Origin: Natrinema soli
Lineage (GTDB): Archaea; Halobacteriota; Halobacteria; Halobacteriales; Natrialbaceae
Direction of reading: 5' to 3'
Assembly: GCF_028618695.1 (NCBI RefSeq)
Contig: NZ_JAQIVI010000230.1
Span: 1 to 27,768 of the forward strand
DNA length: 27,768 bases
The position numbers were made by a program, and so were the translations under genes. Numbering within the stretch: the stretch's first letter is position 1; each line of letters opens with the position of its first letter. The notes below the pieces were generated by a model. That model worked only from the letters and a program-made list of their open reading frames with translations. It had not been told where the DNA came from and did no database searches. Below are positions 1 to 7,375 of the stretch, one piece after another.

Positions 1-188
1 GCGAGCGCTTCGCCCGTGGTCGCGTCGATCGCCCGTCCCTCCTCGCCATCGGCGGCGTCGACCCAGTCGCCGTCGATCAGGTGGCCGTACCGGTCGTGCG
101 AGAGAACCGTCTCCGCCGCCGAACGGTGGCGCTCGAGGACGGAGTCACCGACGTCGTAACGTTCCCGATCGTAGTATTCGGCCTGCAT
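1..188 (-). CDS. aldehyde dehydrogenase family protein, N-terminal part
   Basis: Only the first 62 residues lie in the window; the gene continues past position 1. The protein starts MQAEYYDRERYDVG and reaches the segment HLIDGDWVDA, followed by a DATTGEAL stretch. That is the usual N-terminal pattern of NAD(P)-dependent aldehyde dehydrogenases (a 'INGEWVDA...NPATGE' block). Members oxidise an aldehyde to an acid using a catalytic Cys and Glu, both of which lie outside this window, so substrate and activity cannot be judged. The ATG at 186-188 is the only plausible start, because the family homology begins shortly after it. The gene is divergent from the proline operon, and 286 bp separate its start from proC. 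Confidence 0.75.
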   Translation of the reverse strand, partial: MQAEYYDRERYDVGDSVLERHRSAAETVLSHDRYGHLIDGDWVDAADGEEGRAIDATTGEAL

Positions 189-358
189 CGCCGATCACCG
201 CACCTCCGTCGCGGACCGATCGCATCGCGCTCTCGTCTCGAGCGCGCCATCGCCCCGTCGCGTTCGCCCTGTCGTCTGCGAGGAAAAACCACACATGATC
301 TCTACCGGAGGCATCGCTACGGAGACGCCTCAGCGTGACCCCTCGGAAACGCGGTCTT

Positions 359-366
359 CTTTAAAC
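359..366 (+). promoter_or_regulatory. candidate TATA box upstream of proCBA
   Basis: The string CTTTAAAC is the clearest archaeal TATA-like element in the 189-474 gap. It would place transcription start near 388-392 and leave an untranslated leader of about 85 nt before proC. The core is nearly symmetrical, so it could also serve the divergent aldehyde dehydrogenase gene. No better element was seen 25-28 nt upstream of proC. The rest of the gap shows no gene. Confidence 0.35.
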
Positions 367-474
367 ACCGTCGGTTACCGGCGACCTCGAGCGAAGACGC
401 GGATCGATCGATATCGCGGCGGCCGATCGAAACCAAAGTTGGTATGTCCGCCTCGGCTCCACACCCTAGATAAG

Positions 475-1260
475 ATGGTACAGACGAGCGTTATCGGTTG
501 TGGCAACATGGGGAGCGCCCTGATCAAGGGGCTCTGGCGGACCGGGAACCACACGGTGACAGCGTGCGATCTCGATCCCGACGCACTCGAGTCGGTCGCC
601 GACTACGTCGACCGAACGACCTCGGACGTTTCGGAGGCGGCCGACGCCGACGTCGTGATCGTCGCGGTCAAACCGGACATCGTCGGCGCGGTTCTCGAGG
701 AGCTGGAGCTCTCGCCCGAGCAGACGCTGATCTCGATCGCTGCGGGCGTCTCCACCGACTACGTCGAAGCGCGGACCGACGCGAACGTGGTTCGGATCAT
801 GCCGAATCTCGCGGCTGAGACGGGGGATATGGCGGCGGCCGTCACCGGTGACGCCGTCACGGACGACGTGCGAGAACTGCTCGACGACGTCGGCGAGTTC
901 GCCGAGGTCGACGAGGAGCGGATGGACATCGCCACCGCCGTCAACGGGAGCGGCCCCGCATTCGTCTTCTATCTCATCCGGGCGATGGCGGACGCGGGCG
1001 TCGAGGGCGGCCTCGCGGCCGACGACGCCGAGACGCTGGCCGCTCAGACGTTCAAGGGGGCCGCCGAGACCGTCCTCCGGGCGGACCGGAGCGTCGAGGA
1101 ACTGATCGACGCCGTCTGTTCGCCCAACGGGACGACGATCGAAGGAATGGAAGTCCTCTGGGACAGCGACGCCGATGCCGACGTCGCCGCGGCGGTGACG
1201 GCGGCCGAAGAACGCTCGGCGGAACTCGCGGCCGAATTCGACAGTGAGGACAATGAGTAG
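475..1260 (+). CDS. proC: pyrroline-5-carboxylate reductase
   Basis: This enzyme performs the last step of proline synthesis, reducing 1-pyrroline-5-carboxylate to L-proline with NAD(P)H in the cytoplasm. The 261-residue length fits the family. The N-terminal Rossmann fold shows the dinucleotide motif [10 protein letters not shown] at residues 6-15, followed by VIVAVKP. The C-terminal dimerisation domain carries the conserved NGSGPAF block at residues 157-163. The reading frame is open upstream to 295, but homology begins at [10 protein letters not shown], so the ATG at 475 is chosen. It is the first gene of proC-proB-proA, and its stop overlaps the proB start by 8 bp, implying translational coupling. 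Confidence 0.96.
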   Translation: MVQTSVIGCGNMGSALIKGLWRTGNHTVTACDLDPDALESVADYVDRTTSDVSEAADADVVIVAVKPDIVGAVLEELELSPEQTLISIAAGVSTDYVEARTDANVVRIMPNLAAETGDMAAAVTGDAVTDDVRELLDDVGEFAEVDEERMDIATAVNGSGPAFVFYLIRAMADAGVEGGLAADDAETLAAQTFKGAAETVLRADRSVEELIDAVCSPNGTTIEGMEVLWDSDADADVAAAVTAAEERSAELAAEFDSEDNE

Positions 1261-2086
1261 CGAACTCGAGGAAGGGGACGTCGCGGCGGCGCGACGGCTG
1301 GCGGCCGACGCGGACCGCGTGATCGTCAAGGCGGGGACGAACTCCCTGACCGACGCCGACTCAAACCTCGACGACGAGAAGCTCGACAAGCTCGTCGACG
1401 ACCTCGAGGACCTCCTCTCCCGCGACAAGGAGGTCATCCTCGTCTCGTCGGGTGCGATCGGGGCCGGCACGGGCCGGGTCGGGGCGTCGACCGGCACCGT
1501 CGAGGAGTCCCAGGCGCTGTCGACCGTCGGTCAGAGCCACCTCATGCACCGCTACACCGAGAGCTTCGCGCGCTACGACCGGAAGGTCGCCCAGCTCCTG
1601 CTGACCCAACACGACCTCGAGAACCCCGAACGGTTCACGAACCTCCGGAACACGATCGAGACGCTGCTGGAGTGGGGCGTCGTTCCGATCATCAACGAGA
1701 ACGACGCGGTCGCGACCGAGGAGATCCGGATCGGCGACAACGACATGCTCTCGGCGGCGACGACGATCGGGATCGATGCGGACCTGCTGGTCACGCTGAC
1801 CGACGTCGGCGGCGTCTACACCGGTAACCCGAAGCGCGACCCCGACGCCGAACGCATCGAAGCGGTCGGCACCAACTACGACACGGTCCAGGAGATCATC
1901 TCCGAGAGCACGTCCGACGGGTTCGGCGGCATCCAGACGAAAGTCGAGGGCGCGCGCGACGTCAGCGAGCACGGAACCCCGGCCGTCATCGCAAAGTCCA
2001 CCGAGCCCGACATCCTCGCAAAGATCGCTACTGCCAAGCCCGTGGGAACCGTATTCCTCCCCATCAACGGTGTGCGCGATGACTGA
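1253..2086 (+). CDS. proB: glutamate 5-kinase
   Basis: The enzyme phosphorylates the gamma-carboxyl of glutamate with ATP, the committing step of proline synthesis; the product goes straight to ProA. The 277 residues form a single amino-acid-kinase fold: [12 protein letters not shown] at about residues 23-34, the VSSGAIGAG loop, the NENDAV motif, and IGDNDMLSA in the ATP and substrate region. It ends where the kinase domain ends, so the C-terminal PUA domain of the roughly 367-residue E. coli enzyme is absent. The ATG at 1253 is chosen over the GTG at 1244 because it overlaps the proC stop neatly. The stop overlaps proA by 8 bp. Confidence 0.95.
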   Translation: MSSELEEGDVAAARRLAADADRVIVKAGTNSLTDADSNLDDEKLDKLVDDLEDLLSRDKEVILVSSGAIGAGTGRVGASTGTVEESQALSTVGQSHLMHRYTESFARYDRKVAQLLLTQHDLENPERFTNLRNTIETLLEWGVVPIINENDAVATEEIRIGDNDMLSAATTIGIDADLLVTLTDVGGVYTGNPKRDPDAERIEAVGTNYDTVQEIISESTSDGFGGIQTKVEGARDVSEHGTPAVIAKSTEPDILAKIATAKPVGTVFLPINGVRDD

Positions 2087-3422
2087 GACCGACATCGAAC
2101 GAGACGTCGACGAGGCACAGACCGCGGCCCTCGAGCTCGCGAAACTGTCCGACGCGGAGCGGAGCGGGGCGCTTCACGAGATCGCCGACGCGATCGAAGC
2201 GCGAACCGACGAGATCCTCGCGGAAAACGAGAAAGACGTCGAGGAAGGCGAGCGGCTACTCGCGGAGGGCGAGTACACGCAGGCCCTCGTCGATCGGCTG
2301 AAGCTCTCGGAATCGAAGATCGAGAGCATCGCGGCGATGGTCCGCAGCGTCGCCGGGCAGGACGATCCGCTGGGCAAGACGCTCTCGGCCCGGGAACTCG
2401 ACGAGGACCTCGAACTGTACAAGGTCGCCGTCCCGATCGGCGTCGTCGGGACCGTCTTCGAGTCCCGCCCCGACGCGCTCGTCCAGATCGCCGCGCTCGC
2501 ACTCAGATCGGGGAACGCGGTCATTCTGAAGGGGGGAAGCGAGGCCCTGCACTCGAATCGAATCCTCTTCGAGATCATCGAAGCGGCCGCGGCGTCCGCC
2601 GACGCCGACATCCCCGACGGCTGGGCACAGCACGTCGAGGCCCGCGAGGACGTCGACGCCCTGCTCGAGATGGACGACGCGATCGACCTCCTCATGCCCC
2701 GGGGAAGCTCCGAGTTCGTGAGCTACATCCAGGACAACACGAGTATCCCGGTCCTCGGCCACACGGAGGGGATCTGCCACGTCTACGTCGACGATGCGGC
2801 CGACCTCTCGATGGCCGAAGATATCGCCTACGACGCGAAGGTCCAGTACCCCGCAGTGTGCAACGCCGTCGAGACGCTGCTGGTCCACGACGATATCGCC
2901 GCGGCGTTCCTGCCGGCGATCGCGGACCGCTACGAGACCGCCGACGTCGAGATTCGCGGCGACGAGCGCACCCGCGAGATCGTCGACGTCGAGGCCGCGA
3001 CCGACGCGGACTGGGATACCGAGTACGGCGATCTGATCGTCTCGATCCGGGTCGTCGACTCGCTCGAGACCGCGATCGATCACGTCACCACCCACGGCTC
3101 GAAGCACACCGAGTCGATCGTGACCGAGGACGAAGAGCGCGCGAGCACCTTCATGCGGAGTCTCGACTCCGCGAGCGTCTTCCACAACGCCTCGACCCGC
3201 TTCGCCGACGGCTACCGGTTCGGTCTCGGTGCCGAGGTCGGCATCAGCACGGGCAAGATCCACGCCCGCGGTCCCGTCGGTCTCGAGGGACTGACCACCT
3301 ACAGGTACCACCTCGAGGGCGACGGCCAGCTCGTCGCCACGTACGCCGGCGAGGACGCCAAACCGTTCACGCACGAGGAGATCGACGGCGAGTGGTCTCC
3401 CGGCCGCCTCTCCGACGAATAG
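2079..3422 (+). CDS. proA: gamma-glutamyl phosphate reductase
   Basis: The enzyme reduces glutamyl-5-phosphate to glutamate semialdehyde with NADPH, the second step of the pathway; the semialdehyde cyclises to the substrate of ProC. The 447 residues belong to the aldehyde dehydrogenase superfamily. The catalytic cysteine is C261 in [12 protein letters not shown]. Other ProA signatures are [25 protein letters not shown], and the C-terminal [20 protein letters not shown] block. The ATG at 2079 overlaps the proB stop. It is the last gene of the operon; a T-rich run follows directly, and the convergent minus-strand remnant overlaps its 3' end. Confidence 0.96.
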   Translation: MTETDIERDVDEAQTAALELAKLSDAERSGALHEIADAIEARTDEILAENEKDVEEGERLLAEGEYTQALVDRLKLSESKIESIAAMVRSVAGQDDPLGKTLSARELDEDLELYKVAVPIGVVGTVFESRPDALVQIAALALRSGNAVILKGGSEALHSNRILFEIIEAAAASADADIPDGWAQHVEAREDVDALLEMDDAIDLLMPRGSSEFVSYIQDNTSIPVLGHTEGICHVYVDDAADLSMAEDIAYDAKVQYPAVCNAVETLLVHDDIAAAFLPAIADRYETADVEIRGDERTREIVDVEAATDADWDTEYGDLIVSIRVVDSLETAIDHVTTHGSKHTESIVTEDEERASTFMRSLDSASVFHNASTRFADGYRFGLGAEVGISTGKIHARGPVGLEGLTTYRYHLEGDGQLVATYAGEDAKPFTHEEIDGEWSPGRLSDE

Positions 3423-3821
3423 GTTTTCTTCCCGCGCCTACCAACGCGTGGGCGCGGATCGATATCTCGCCTTCCGTCTTCTCTGCGAGACCGAGCAGGA
3501 CGGCCCACTCGAGCAGCCGTTCGATCCGTTCGCGCTGATTTCCTTCGGCGGCAGTCAGTGAGCCGTCGGTTCGCTCGAGCACTGAAAGCACTGCGTCGGC
3601 TCCGTCCACCCGCTCTCGAAACGCCCGACGGAGTCGATCGGGCTCGAGCGCACGTAGGAAGGTGAGCCACGTCGCCGCTTCTCGCGCGTTTCGAGGGGCA
3701 TCTCGTCGACGAGGAGTCGACAGCAGTCGTCGGCGTCACCGGCGGCCGCGGGGAGGGCGCGATGGACCGTCTCGACCGCGGCGAGATCCGCGGGCGGTTC
3801 GGTGACCGGCTTGAACCGCAC
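3367..3821 (-). pseudogene. frameshifted small conserved haloarchaeal gene downstream of mch
   Basis: A GTG at 3819-3821, two bases after the mch stop, opens a frame beginning VRFKPVTEPPADLAAVETVH and continuing to DDCCRLLVDEMPLETRE. The same protein then continues in another frame as AATWLTFLRALEPDRLRR and ends near ERIERLLEWAVLLGLAEKT. Joining the two needs one extra base near 3677-3690 (for example GAGGAAGCG read here as GAGAAGCG). I recall haloarchaeal proteins of this pattern that are longer between LRAL and the next helix and before the final ERLLEWAVLLGLAE helix, which suggests further in-frame losses; that is memory, not a search. The second frame runs through to 3367 inside proA, so the original stop is also unclear. 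Function unknown; the tail resembles a winged-helix-like segment. Confidence 0.6.
3423..3430 (+). terminator. oligo-T terminator of the proCBA operon
   Basis: GGTTTTCTT directly follows the proA stop codon, as expected for archaeal termination at T-runs. A 7-bp inverted repeat (CCGCGCC at 3432-3438, GGCGCGG at 3451-3457) lies just downstream and could fold, but it comes after the T-run rather than before it. Confidence 0.5.
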
Positions 3822-3823
3822 GG

Positions 3824-4756
3824 CTACAGATCGAAGGAATCGACGAGGATCTCCTCGTCCGTTTCGCCGTGGACGTACGTCGGCCCGCCGATCACGTCGA
3901 TCGTCACCGCCGCGGGCGCGAAGAGATCCGACGGCACCTCCGAGAAGTTCCACTCGAGGTCGTCGAAGATCTCGCCGAACGGCCGGCCGTGATCCTCGGC
4001 GGCGGTCGAGGGTACCGAGTCGAAGATGTCGGCGTCCTCACGGACCGTGAGGTGTGCGCGCCCGCCGTAGGCGATCGCGTCGTTCGTCCGTGCGATGGCC
4101 GTCCGTTCGTCCCCCGCGACGGGTGCGACCGGTGCGCGCCCCGTCGCAGAGACGATGTCGAGGGGATCGTATCCGAGCTCCGAGAGCCGGAACGTTGCGA
4201 GTTCGGCCGCGCGGGCGGCGTTCGTGATGCTACCCGCGAGGCTCGCGGTCGGATAGGCCAGCAGGAACACGCTGCTCGTCTCGACCTCGGCGCGCTCGGC
4301 GACGTGCTCGGCCACGGACTCGGTCGGATCCGCGTCCGTCTCGATGGCCAGCGCCGTCAGGTCGAAGGCGTCGGTGTAGCCGATGCGGCGGAACTCCTCC
4401 TCTTCGGCCACCAGCGCTCGGGCGGGACCGCTGCCGAGCCCCTCGAAGTCCTCGGCCAGCACTTCCCAGCCCGCCTTCTGGGAACACAGCAGCGAGAGCG
4501 CCGGCTGATCCGTCGACAGCTCGACGAAGGGGATCGACGCGTCGCCGAGTTCGCCGAGTTCGTAGCTCGGCGTCGCCATCCCCGCCGTCTGAATTTCGGT
4601 CAACAGGAGCCCGGCCTCGATACCGCCGTCGAACTCGAGGCCGAAGTCGAGTACCGTCGATTCGTTCTCGAGGTCGTAGCCCCCGATATTCAACTCCTCG
4701 GCGTAGTCGAGGGCCTCGTCGACCAGCTCGATCGCCATTCGATTGAGACTTTCCAT
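3824..4756 (-). CDS. mch: methenyltetrahydromethanopterin cyclohydrolase
   Basis: The family interconverts methenyl- and formyl-tetrahydropterin, a one-carbon carrier step first known from methanogens. Haloarchaea do not make methane and are thought to use the homologue with a folate-type or pterin carrier; the exact cofactor here is not shown by sequence. The 310 residues match the usual length. Recognisable blocks are MESLNRMAIELVDEA at the start, LTEIQTAGMATPSYELG, STDQPALSLLCSQKAGWEV, and TGRAPVAPVAGDE. The frame is open upstream to 4885, but the ATG at 4756 begins the homology and has a TATA box 27 nt upstream. A broken small gene follows after 2 bp, so the two were probably one transcription unit. 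Confidence 0.93.
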   Translation of the reverse strand: MESLNRMAIELVDEALDYAEELNIGGYDLENESTVLDFGLEFDGGIEAGLLLTEIQTAGMATPSYELGELGDASIPFVELSTDQPALSLLCSQKAGWEVLAEDFEGLGSGPARALVAEEEEFRRIGYTDAFDLTALAIETDADPTESVAEHVAERAEVETSSVFLLAYPTASLAGSITNAARAAELATFRLSELGYDPLDIVSATGRAPVAPVAGDERTAIARTNDAIAYGGRAHLTVREDADIFDSVPSTAAEDHGRPFGEIFDDLEWNFSEVPSDLFAPAAVTIDVIGGPTYVHGETDEEILVDSFDL

Positions 4757-4778
4757 GCGATCGAATTCAGGCCCCGTG

Positions 4779-4787
4779 GTAAAACCG
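4779..4787 (-). promoter_or_regulatory. TATA box of mch
   Basis: Read on the minus strand the sequence is ACGGTTTTACCAC. Its centre lies about 27 nt before the mch ATG, which predicts a leaderless transcript starting at or next to the start codon. No Shine-Dalgarno motif precedes the ATG, in agreement. The rest of the 4757-4997 gap shows nothing further. Confidence 0.55.
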
Positions 4788-4997
4788 TTTGTCCGTTCGT
4801 GTCTGACCGCCGTCTGACGAGGGACGCGATCCCCCTTCGCCTTCACTCGACGGTTTCTCGTGCTTTCGAGCGGTCGGCGAGCCACCGATGCTCGCGACGG
4901 ACTCGAGCACTCTACCTCGGGTAGTCTGACTCGGACATGTGTCTCGAGCGGTGTCCGCGTGTGGCAGTGGTGCCGATCTCGCGACCTCGCACAATCG

Positions 4998-5312
4998 TTA
5001 TTCCTCGCGATTTCGGGCAGGCCGCCCGAGCCGTTCTTCGACGGCCGAGACCTTCTCCGCGGCGTCGATGTCCCGCGTCCGTTTGTCGTCGATTTTCAGG
5101 ACCGTGCTCACGCGGTCGGCATCGACGGCGTCGTGAGCCGCCTGCGCGGCCGCGAAGAGTTCGTCAGTCGTTTCGGCTTCGATCACCGTCCCCATCGGGT
5201 TCGTCTCGTAGGTGACGTCGTACTCCTCGAGGGCGTCGACGGCCTTCGCGACCTCGCCGGCCATGCTGTCCTCGATTACCGGTGCGACGCTCAGTAGTGC
5301 GACTACCGCCAT
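4998..5312 (-). CDS. MTH1187 family thiamine-binding protein
   Basis: This 104-residue protein belongs to the UPF0045/MTH1187 (COG0011) family of small ferredoxin-like-fold proteins that bind thiamine or its thiazole moiety in structures solved elsewhere. Visible signatures are MAVVALLSVAPVIEDS at the N-terminus, then VTYETNPMGTVIEA, the typical ligand-site strand and turn. The C-terminus (RTRDIDAAEKVSAVEERL) is a charged helix. The frame is open upstream to 5387, but the ATG at 5310-5312 begins the family homology. It lies alone between mch and a HalOD1 gene, all on the minus strand but separated by 176-241 bp, so it is likely transcribed separately. Whether it stores, senses or delivers thiamine is not known. 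Confidence 0.85.
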   Translation of the reverse strand: MAVVALLSVAPVIEDSMAGEVAKAVDALEEYDVTYETNPMGTVIEAETTDELFAAAQAAHDAVDADRVSTVLKIDDKRTRDIDAAEKVSAVEERLGRPARNREE

Positions 5313-5488
5313 ACGAATCGCTGACAATCGGGAGGGACCTAAATCCGTGCCCGGCAGACCGCCGCGTGAGGGGTGACCGGCGGCCACTCGTGAGATCCGG
5401 ACGGATACGGTGCTCGCGGTCAGTGTGGTGTTCGAGTACGGGGAAAACGACGAGTGGATGCTGGAAGCGGGGTGGTGACTGCCGGGAG

Positions 5489-5842
5489 TCAGTTCGCGGT
5501 GGGCGTCCGGGGCGTCTCCGCGGGCGGGTAGATGATGACGTCGCCGTTCGCGTAGACGTACACCTCGTGCTCGAGGGCGGTGAACGCGACGTGGCCGCCA
5601 GCGCGGTCGGAGCCGTCCGCCTTCTGGCTGAAGATGCGGTCGAGCGCGTCCGGGTCGACGCTATCGTACAGGGAGAACTCCCCCTGCGAGACGTCGGTGT
5701 CCGCGATCGATGCGAGCGCGTGGACGACCGTGGTGGTGATGGTGGCGGTGCCGTCGACGTCGTGGTGGAAAACGTATCGATCGTTTGGCTGGTCGTACTG
5801 GAGGTCGTCCGTGCCGTCTGCGGGTGAGAGTTCAGTCTGCAT
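5489..5842 (-). CDS. HalOD1 output-domain protein
   Basis: The 117-residue protein looks like a stand-alone HalOD1 domain (haloarchaeal output domain 1), a family found alone or fused to response-regulator receivers and presumed to act in signalling. Supporting features are a DATATITTTVV-like strand at the start (DGTATITTTVVHALASIADT), the central LYDSVDPDALDRIF, which is the most conserved part of the family, and the closing strands VAFTALEHEVYVYANGDVII. No other domain is present. A good TATA box lies upstream. The mode of action of HalOD1 is not established. Confidence 0.82.
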   Translation of the reverse strand: MQTELSPADGTDDLQYDQPNDRYVFHHDVDGTATITTTVVHALASIADTDVSQGEFSLYDSVDPDALDRIFSQKADGSDRAGGHVAFTALEHEVYVYANGDVIIYPPAETPRTPTAN

Positions 5843-5889
5843 TGCTATATCTGATCGTTCAATCGTGTATTAGACTGTAGTACTCATAG

Positions 5890-5896
5890 TATAAAA
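5890..5896 (-). promoter_or_regulatory. TATA box of the HalOD1 gene
   Basis: On the minus strand the sequence reads GGCTTTTATACTATGAG, a strong archaeal TATA element in an AT-rich patch. It lies about 50 nt before the ATG, giving a predicted start near 5866 and a leader of about 24 nt. Confidence 0.6.
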
Positions 5897-6108
5897 GCCA
5901 CTCGTCGCTGACAACAGTACGCATCTGTGAGATACAGTTCTCTATTAGTATAATACGTAAAACGTCGTTACCAGCGATCGATTGCCCGCCTCGTCTCCGG
6001 CGTCACGGCGATGATACTCGCGACACTACGAGCGTTTGCGACGGCAATCGGTGGTTGCCGATCGAACTCGCTCTCTCACTCGGTCGTGCAGTCCTCCCGT
6101 CGCGACGA

Positions 6109-6270
6109 TCACGCTTCCTCGAGCCCGCGCTGACGGAGCCGCTTCGTGGCACTCTTCATCGGACGAGGAGCCGTTCTGACGGGGCCTGACGAAGCGACTC
6201 CTCCCGTCGTAATCCGTTTGTACTCGATCGAACGCCCCGATCCGCCATAGCGCGCTCTGAAACGATTCAC
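6109..6270 (-). CDS. possible small basic protein, unrecognised
   Basis: A 53-residue frame from a GTG at 6270 reads VNRFRARYGGSGRSIEY, continues with Ser/Thr-rich sequence, and ends KSATKRLRQRGLEEA. It is strikingly basic for a haloarchaeon, which argues against an ordinary soluble protein, although the ending resembles a natural C-terminal helix. The start falls inside the left repeat of the degenerate element, so any real gene would have been altered by it. No family recognised and no promoter or ribosome-binding site seen. Treat as doubtful. Confidence 0.18.
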   Translation of the reverse strand: MNRFRARYGGSGRSIEYKRITTGGVASSGPVRTAPRPMKSATKRLRQRGLEEA

Positions 6271-6431
6271 ACACCGATCGGACGATAGGAGTGCGGTTCG
6301 GAGCAAGGCGCGGTTCGGAGCGAGGCGCGGTTCGGAGCGAACAGAGTGAGCGAGAACCGCGGAAACGCGAACGGTGAGTGAGAACCGCGGACTGTGCGAT
6401 CGGGTGTGCAGTGACTGGCAGTGGCTCCTAT
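6247..6431. mobile_element. degenerate MITE-like element, related to the copy at 22314
   Basis: The left end contains TGAAACGATTCACACAC followed by cGATCG (6258-6280). That is 22 of 23 bases identical to the reverse complement of the right terminal repeat of the element at 22314-22397. The right end (about 6395-6431) reads TGCGATCGGGTGTG and then CAGTGGCTCCTAT, a diverged copy of the same repeat in the opposite orientation (TGCGATCAGTGTGTG...CAGTGGCTACTAT). The ends are therefore inverted repeats of about 35 bp around a core of 17-bp tandem repeats. No transposase frame lies inside. No clear target duplication is visible. Confidence 0.65.
6293..6342 (+). repeat. 17-bp tandem repeat, three copies
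   Basis: Units GCGGTTCGGAGCAAGGC (6293-6309), GCGGTTCGGAGCGAGGC (6310-6326) and a last, 16-base partial copy ending GAAC (6327-6342). They are followed by GAGAACCGCGG at 6352-6362 and again at 6380-6390, which is complementary to the GCGGTTC start of the units, so the whole block can fold back on itself. It forms the core of the degenerate element. Confidence 0.8.
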
Positions 6432-6513
6432 CGCAGTCCGGGACCGCTCGAGGCCGATTCGGACGGCGATGGCGACTGGCCGATCTGCGAATCGCTTGCC
6501 ACGGCCGCCCGCG

Positions 6514-6520
6514 GGCTTAT
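6514..6520 (+). promoter_or_regulatory. candidate TATA box of the DUF4112 gene
   Basis: GGGCTTATCC is centred about 27 nt before the ATG at 6545, fitting a leaderless transcript. The motif is weak. Confidence 0.35.
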
Positions 6521-6544
6521 CCACACACACGCTCAATTCGACAT

Positions 6545-6991
6545 ATGGCAACTGGTTCAGCGGACGATTTCAGTTCGGAACTCGAGGAAATCCGCAATGA
6601 CCTCCCCGCCGCCGTCGACGAGGCGGCGATCGAGCGGATGCGCGTCGTCGCGCACGCTCTCGACGAAGGGGTCCGGGTCCCTGGGACGGACTTCAAAATC
6701 GGGCTCGATCCGATCGTCGGGATCCTCCCAGGGGCCGGCGACACCGCAGCAGCGGTCGTCTCGCTGTATCTCGTGGCCGAATCCGCTCGCATGGGTGTCT
6801 CCCGGTCGACGCTGGCTCGGATGCTCGCGAACATCGGCGTCGACGCCGTCATCGGCTCCGTCCCCGTCCTCGGCGTGCTCTTCGACGCCTTCTGGAAAGC
6901 CAACAAGTGGAACCTGAAACTGGCCCTCGAGGATCTCGCCGAGAAGGACGGCCAATCCGACGGCGGACCGGAAGTCGTGACTATCGATTAG
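6545..6991 (+). CDS. DUF4112 domain-containing membrane protein
   Basis: The 148-residue protein matches the DUF4112 family pattern: RVPGTDFKIGLDPIVGILPG (residues about 49-68), then a hydrophobic AAVVSLYLVAESARMGVS helix, and DAVIGSVPVLGVLFDAFWKANKWNL. This gives two likely membrane or amphipathic segments with an acidic cytoplasmic N-terminus. Function is unknown for the family. The frame is open upstream to 6374, but the ATG at 6545 starts just before the acidic leader and has a TATA-like element at leaderless distance. It stands alone between the degenerate element and tRNA-Gly. Confidence 0.85.
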   Translation: MATGSADDFSSELEEIRNDLPAAVDEAAIERMRVVAHALDEGVRVPGTDFKIGLDPIVGILPGAGDTAAAVVSLYLVAESARMGVSRSTLARMLANIGVDAVIGSVPVLGVLFDAFWKANKWNLKLALEDLAEKDGQSDGGPEVVTID

Positions 6992-7027
6992 CGCAGTCGC
7001 TCGAGGACGTTGCGTCCGATCGTCGGT

Positions 7028-7041
7028 CTTGTTTCTGTTTT
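7028..7041 (+). terminator. T-rich terminator after the DUF4112 gene
   Basis: CTTGTTTCTGTTTTA follows the stop codon by about 37 bp and is the only T-rich run here. The following 90 bases are AT-richer than the neighbours and include a 6-bp inverted repeat CTGAGT/ACTCAG (7073-7098). Confidence 0.45.
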
Positions 7042-7131
7042 AGCTGTGATCTCGAGGTCACTCACCAAATGCTGAGTTCCAATGTGTTCCGACTCAGCGA
7101 ATCGATAAGAAATGGGGAGTTGGGAGGTACA

Positions 7132-7148
7132 CTGGCTGGGATTTGAAC
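7132..7148 (+). repeat. 17-bp copy of the tRNA-Gly 3' end (att-like)
   Basis: CTGGCTGGGATTTGAAC is identical to 7292-7308 inside the tRNA-Gly gene (its T-arm and acceptor part), in the same orientation and 160 bp away. A partial inverted copy, GTTCAAATCC, is at 7204-7213. Such duplications of a tRNA 3' end mark the boundary of DNA inserted by a tyrosine recombinase, but no integrase remains here. Confidence 0.6.
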
Positions 7149-7239
7149 AACGCGAAGGCGGTCCTGCTCGATCACTTCGTTCGCTCGCAGGCTGCGACTT
7201 CTCTCGTTCAAATCCAGAGTGACTTCACGGCTCACAGAT

Positions 7240-7267
7240 GGCGAGCACACGCTATGCGGTGCTCGCC
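7240..7267. repeat. perfect 9-bp inverted repeat downstream of tRNA-Gly
   Basis: GGCGAGCAC (7240-7248) and GTGCTCGCC (7259-7267) can form a hairpin with a 10-nt loop. It lies 20 bp beyond the 3' end of the tRNA. It could affect termination of the tRNA transcript or belong to the inserted DNA. Confidence 0.55.
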
Positions 7268-7287
7268 GAAATTGTTCGCCGTAGAAG

Positions 7288-7358
7288 TGCGCTGGCTGGG
7301 ATTTGAACCCAGGTTGTGACCATGGCAAGGTCACGTGATACCACTACACTACCAGCGC
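7288..7358 (-). tRNA. tRNA-Gly (anticodon GCC)
   Basis: Read on the minus strand, the acceptor arms GCGCTGG (7358-7352) and CCAGCGC (7295-7289) pair perfectly and are followed by discriminator A. The D-arm region reads TAGTGTAGTGGTATCAC. The anticodon stem GTGACC/GGTCAC encloses TTGCCAT, giving anticodon GCC for glycine codons GGC/GGU. The T-arm is CTGGGTTCAAATCCCAG. The length is 71 nt, there is no intron, and CCA is not encoded, as is common in archaea. A TATA-like element lies about 36 nt upstream. The 3' half is duplicated downstream. Confidence 0.95.
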
Positions 7359-7375
7359 CCTGCTGCACTCATATC

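Larger units (their letters stand above)
5843..6544. other. intergenic region with AT-rich DNA and a decayed repeat element
   Basis: This 700-bp stretch holds no convincing gene. From 5843 to about 5970 it is clearly AT-richer than its surroundings and contains the HalOD1 promoter plus a second AT-rich cluster with TATTAGTATAATA (5-bp arms TATTA/TAATA). From about 6247 to 6431 it holds a degenerate inverted-repeat element with internal tandem repeats. The last hundred bases carry the promoter of the DUF4112 gene. Confidence 0.6.

Noticed and set aside
295..474. N-terminal extension of proC
   Set aside because: The extra 60 residues are basic, unlike the acidic enzyme, and homology starts at 475.
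466..1497. Long minus-strand open frame opposite proC/proB
   Set aside because: It is Arg/Val/Asp-rich antisense of GC-rich coding DNA with no family pattern, while the plus strand holds proC and proB with clear motifs.
7062..7334. 90-codon minus-strand frame across tRNA-Gly
   Set aside because: It begins within the tRNA and reads through the tRNA-derived repeat and hairpin, so it is not a credible gene.
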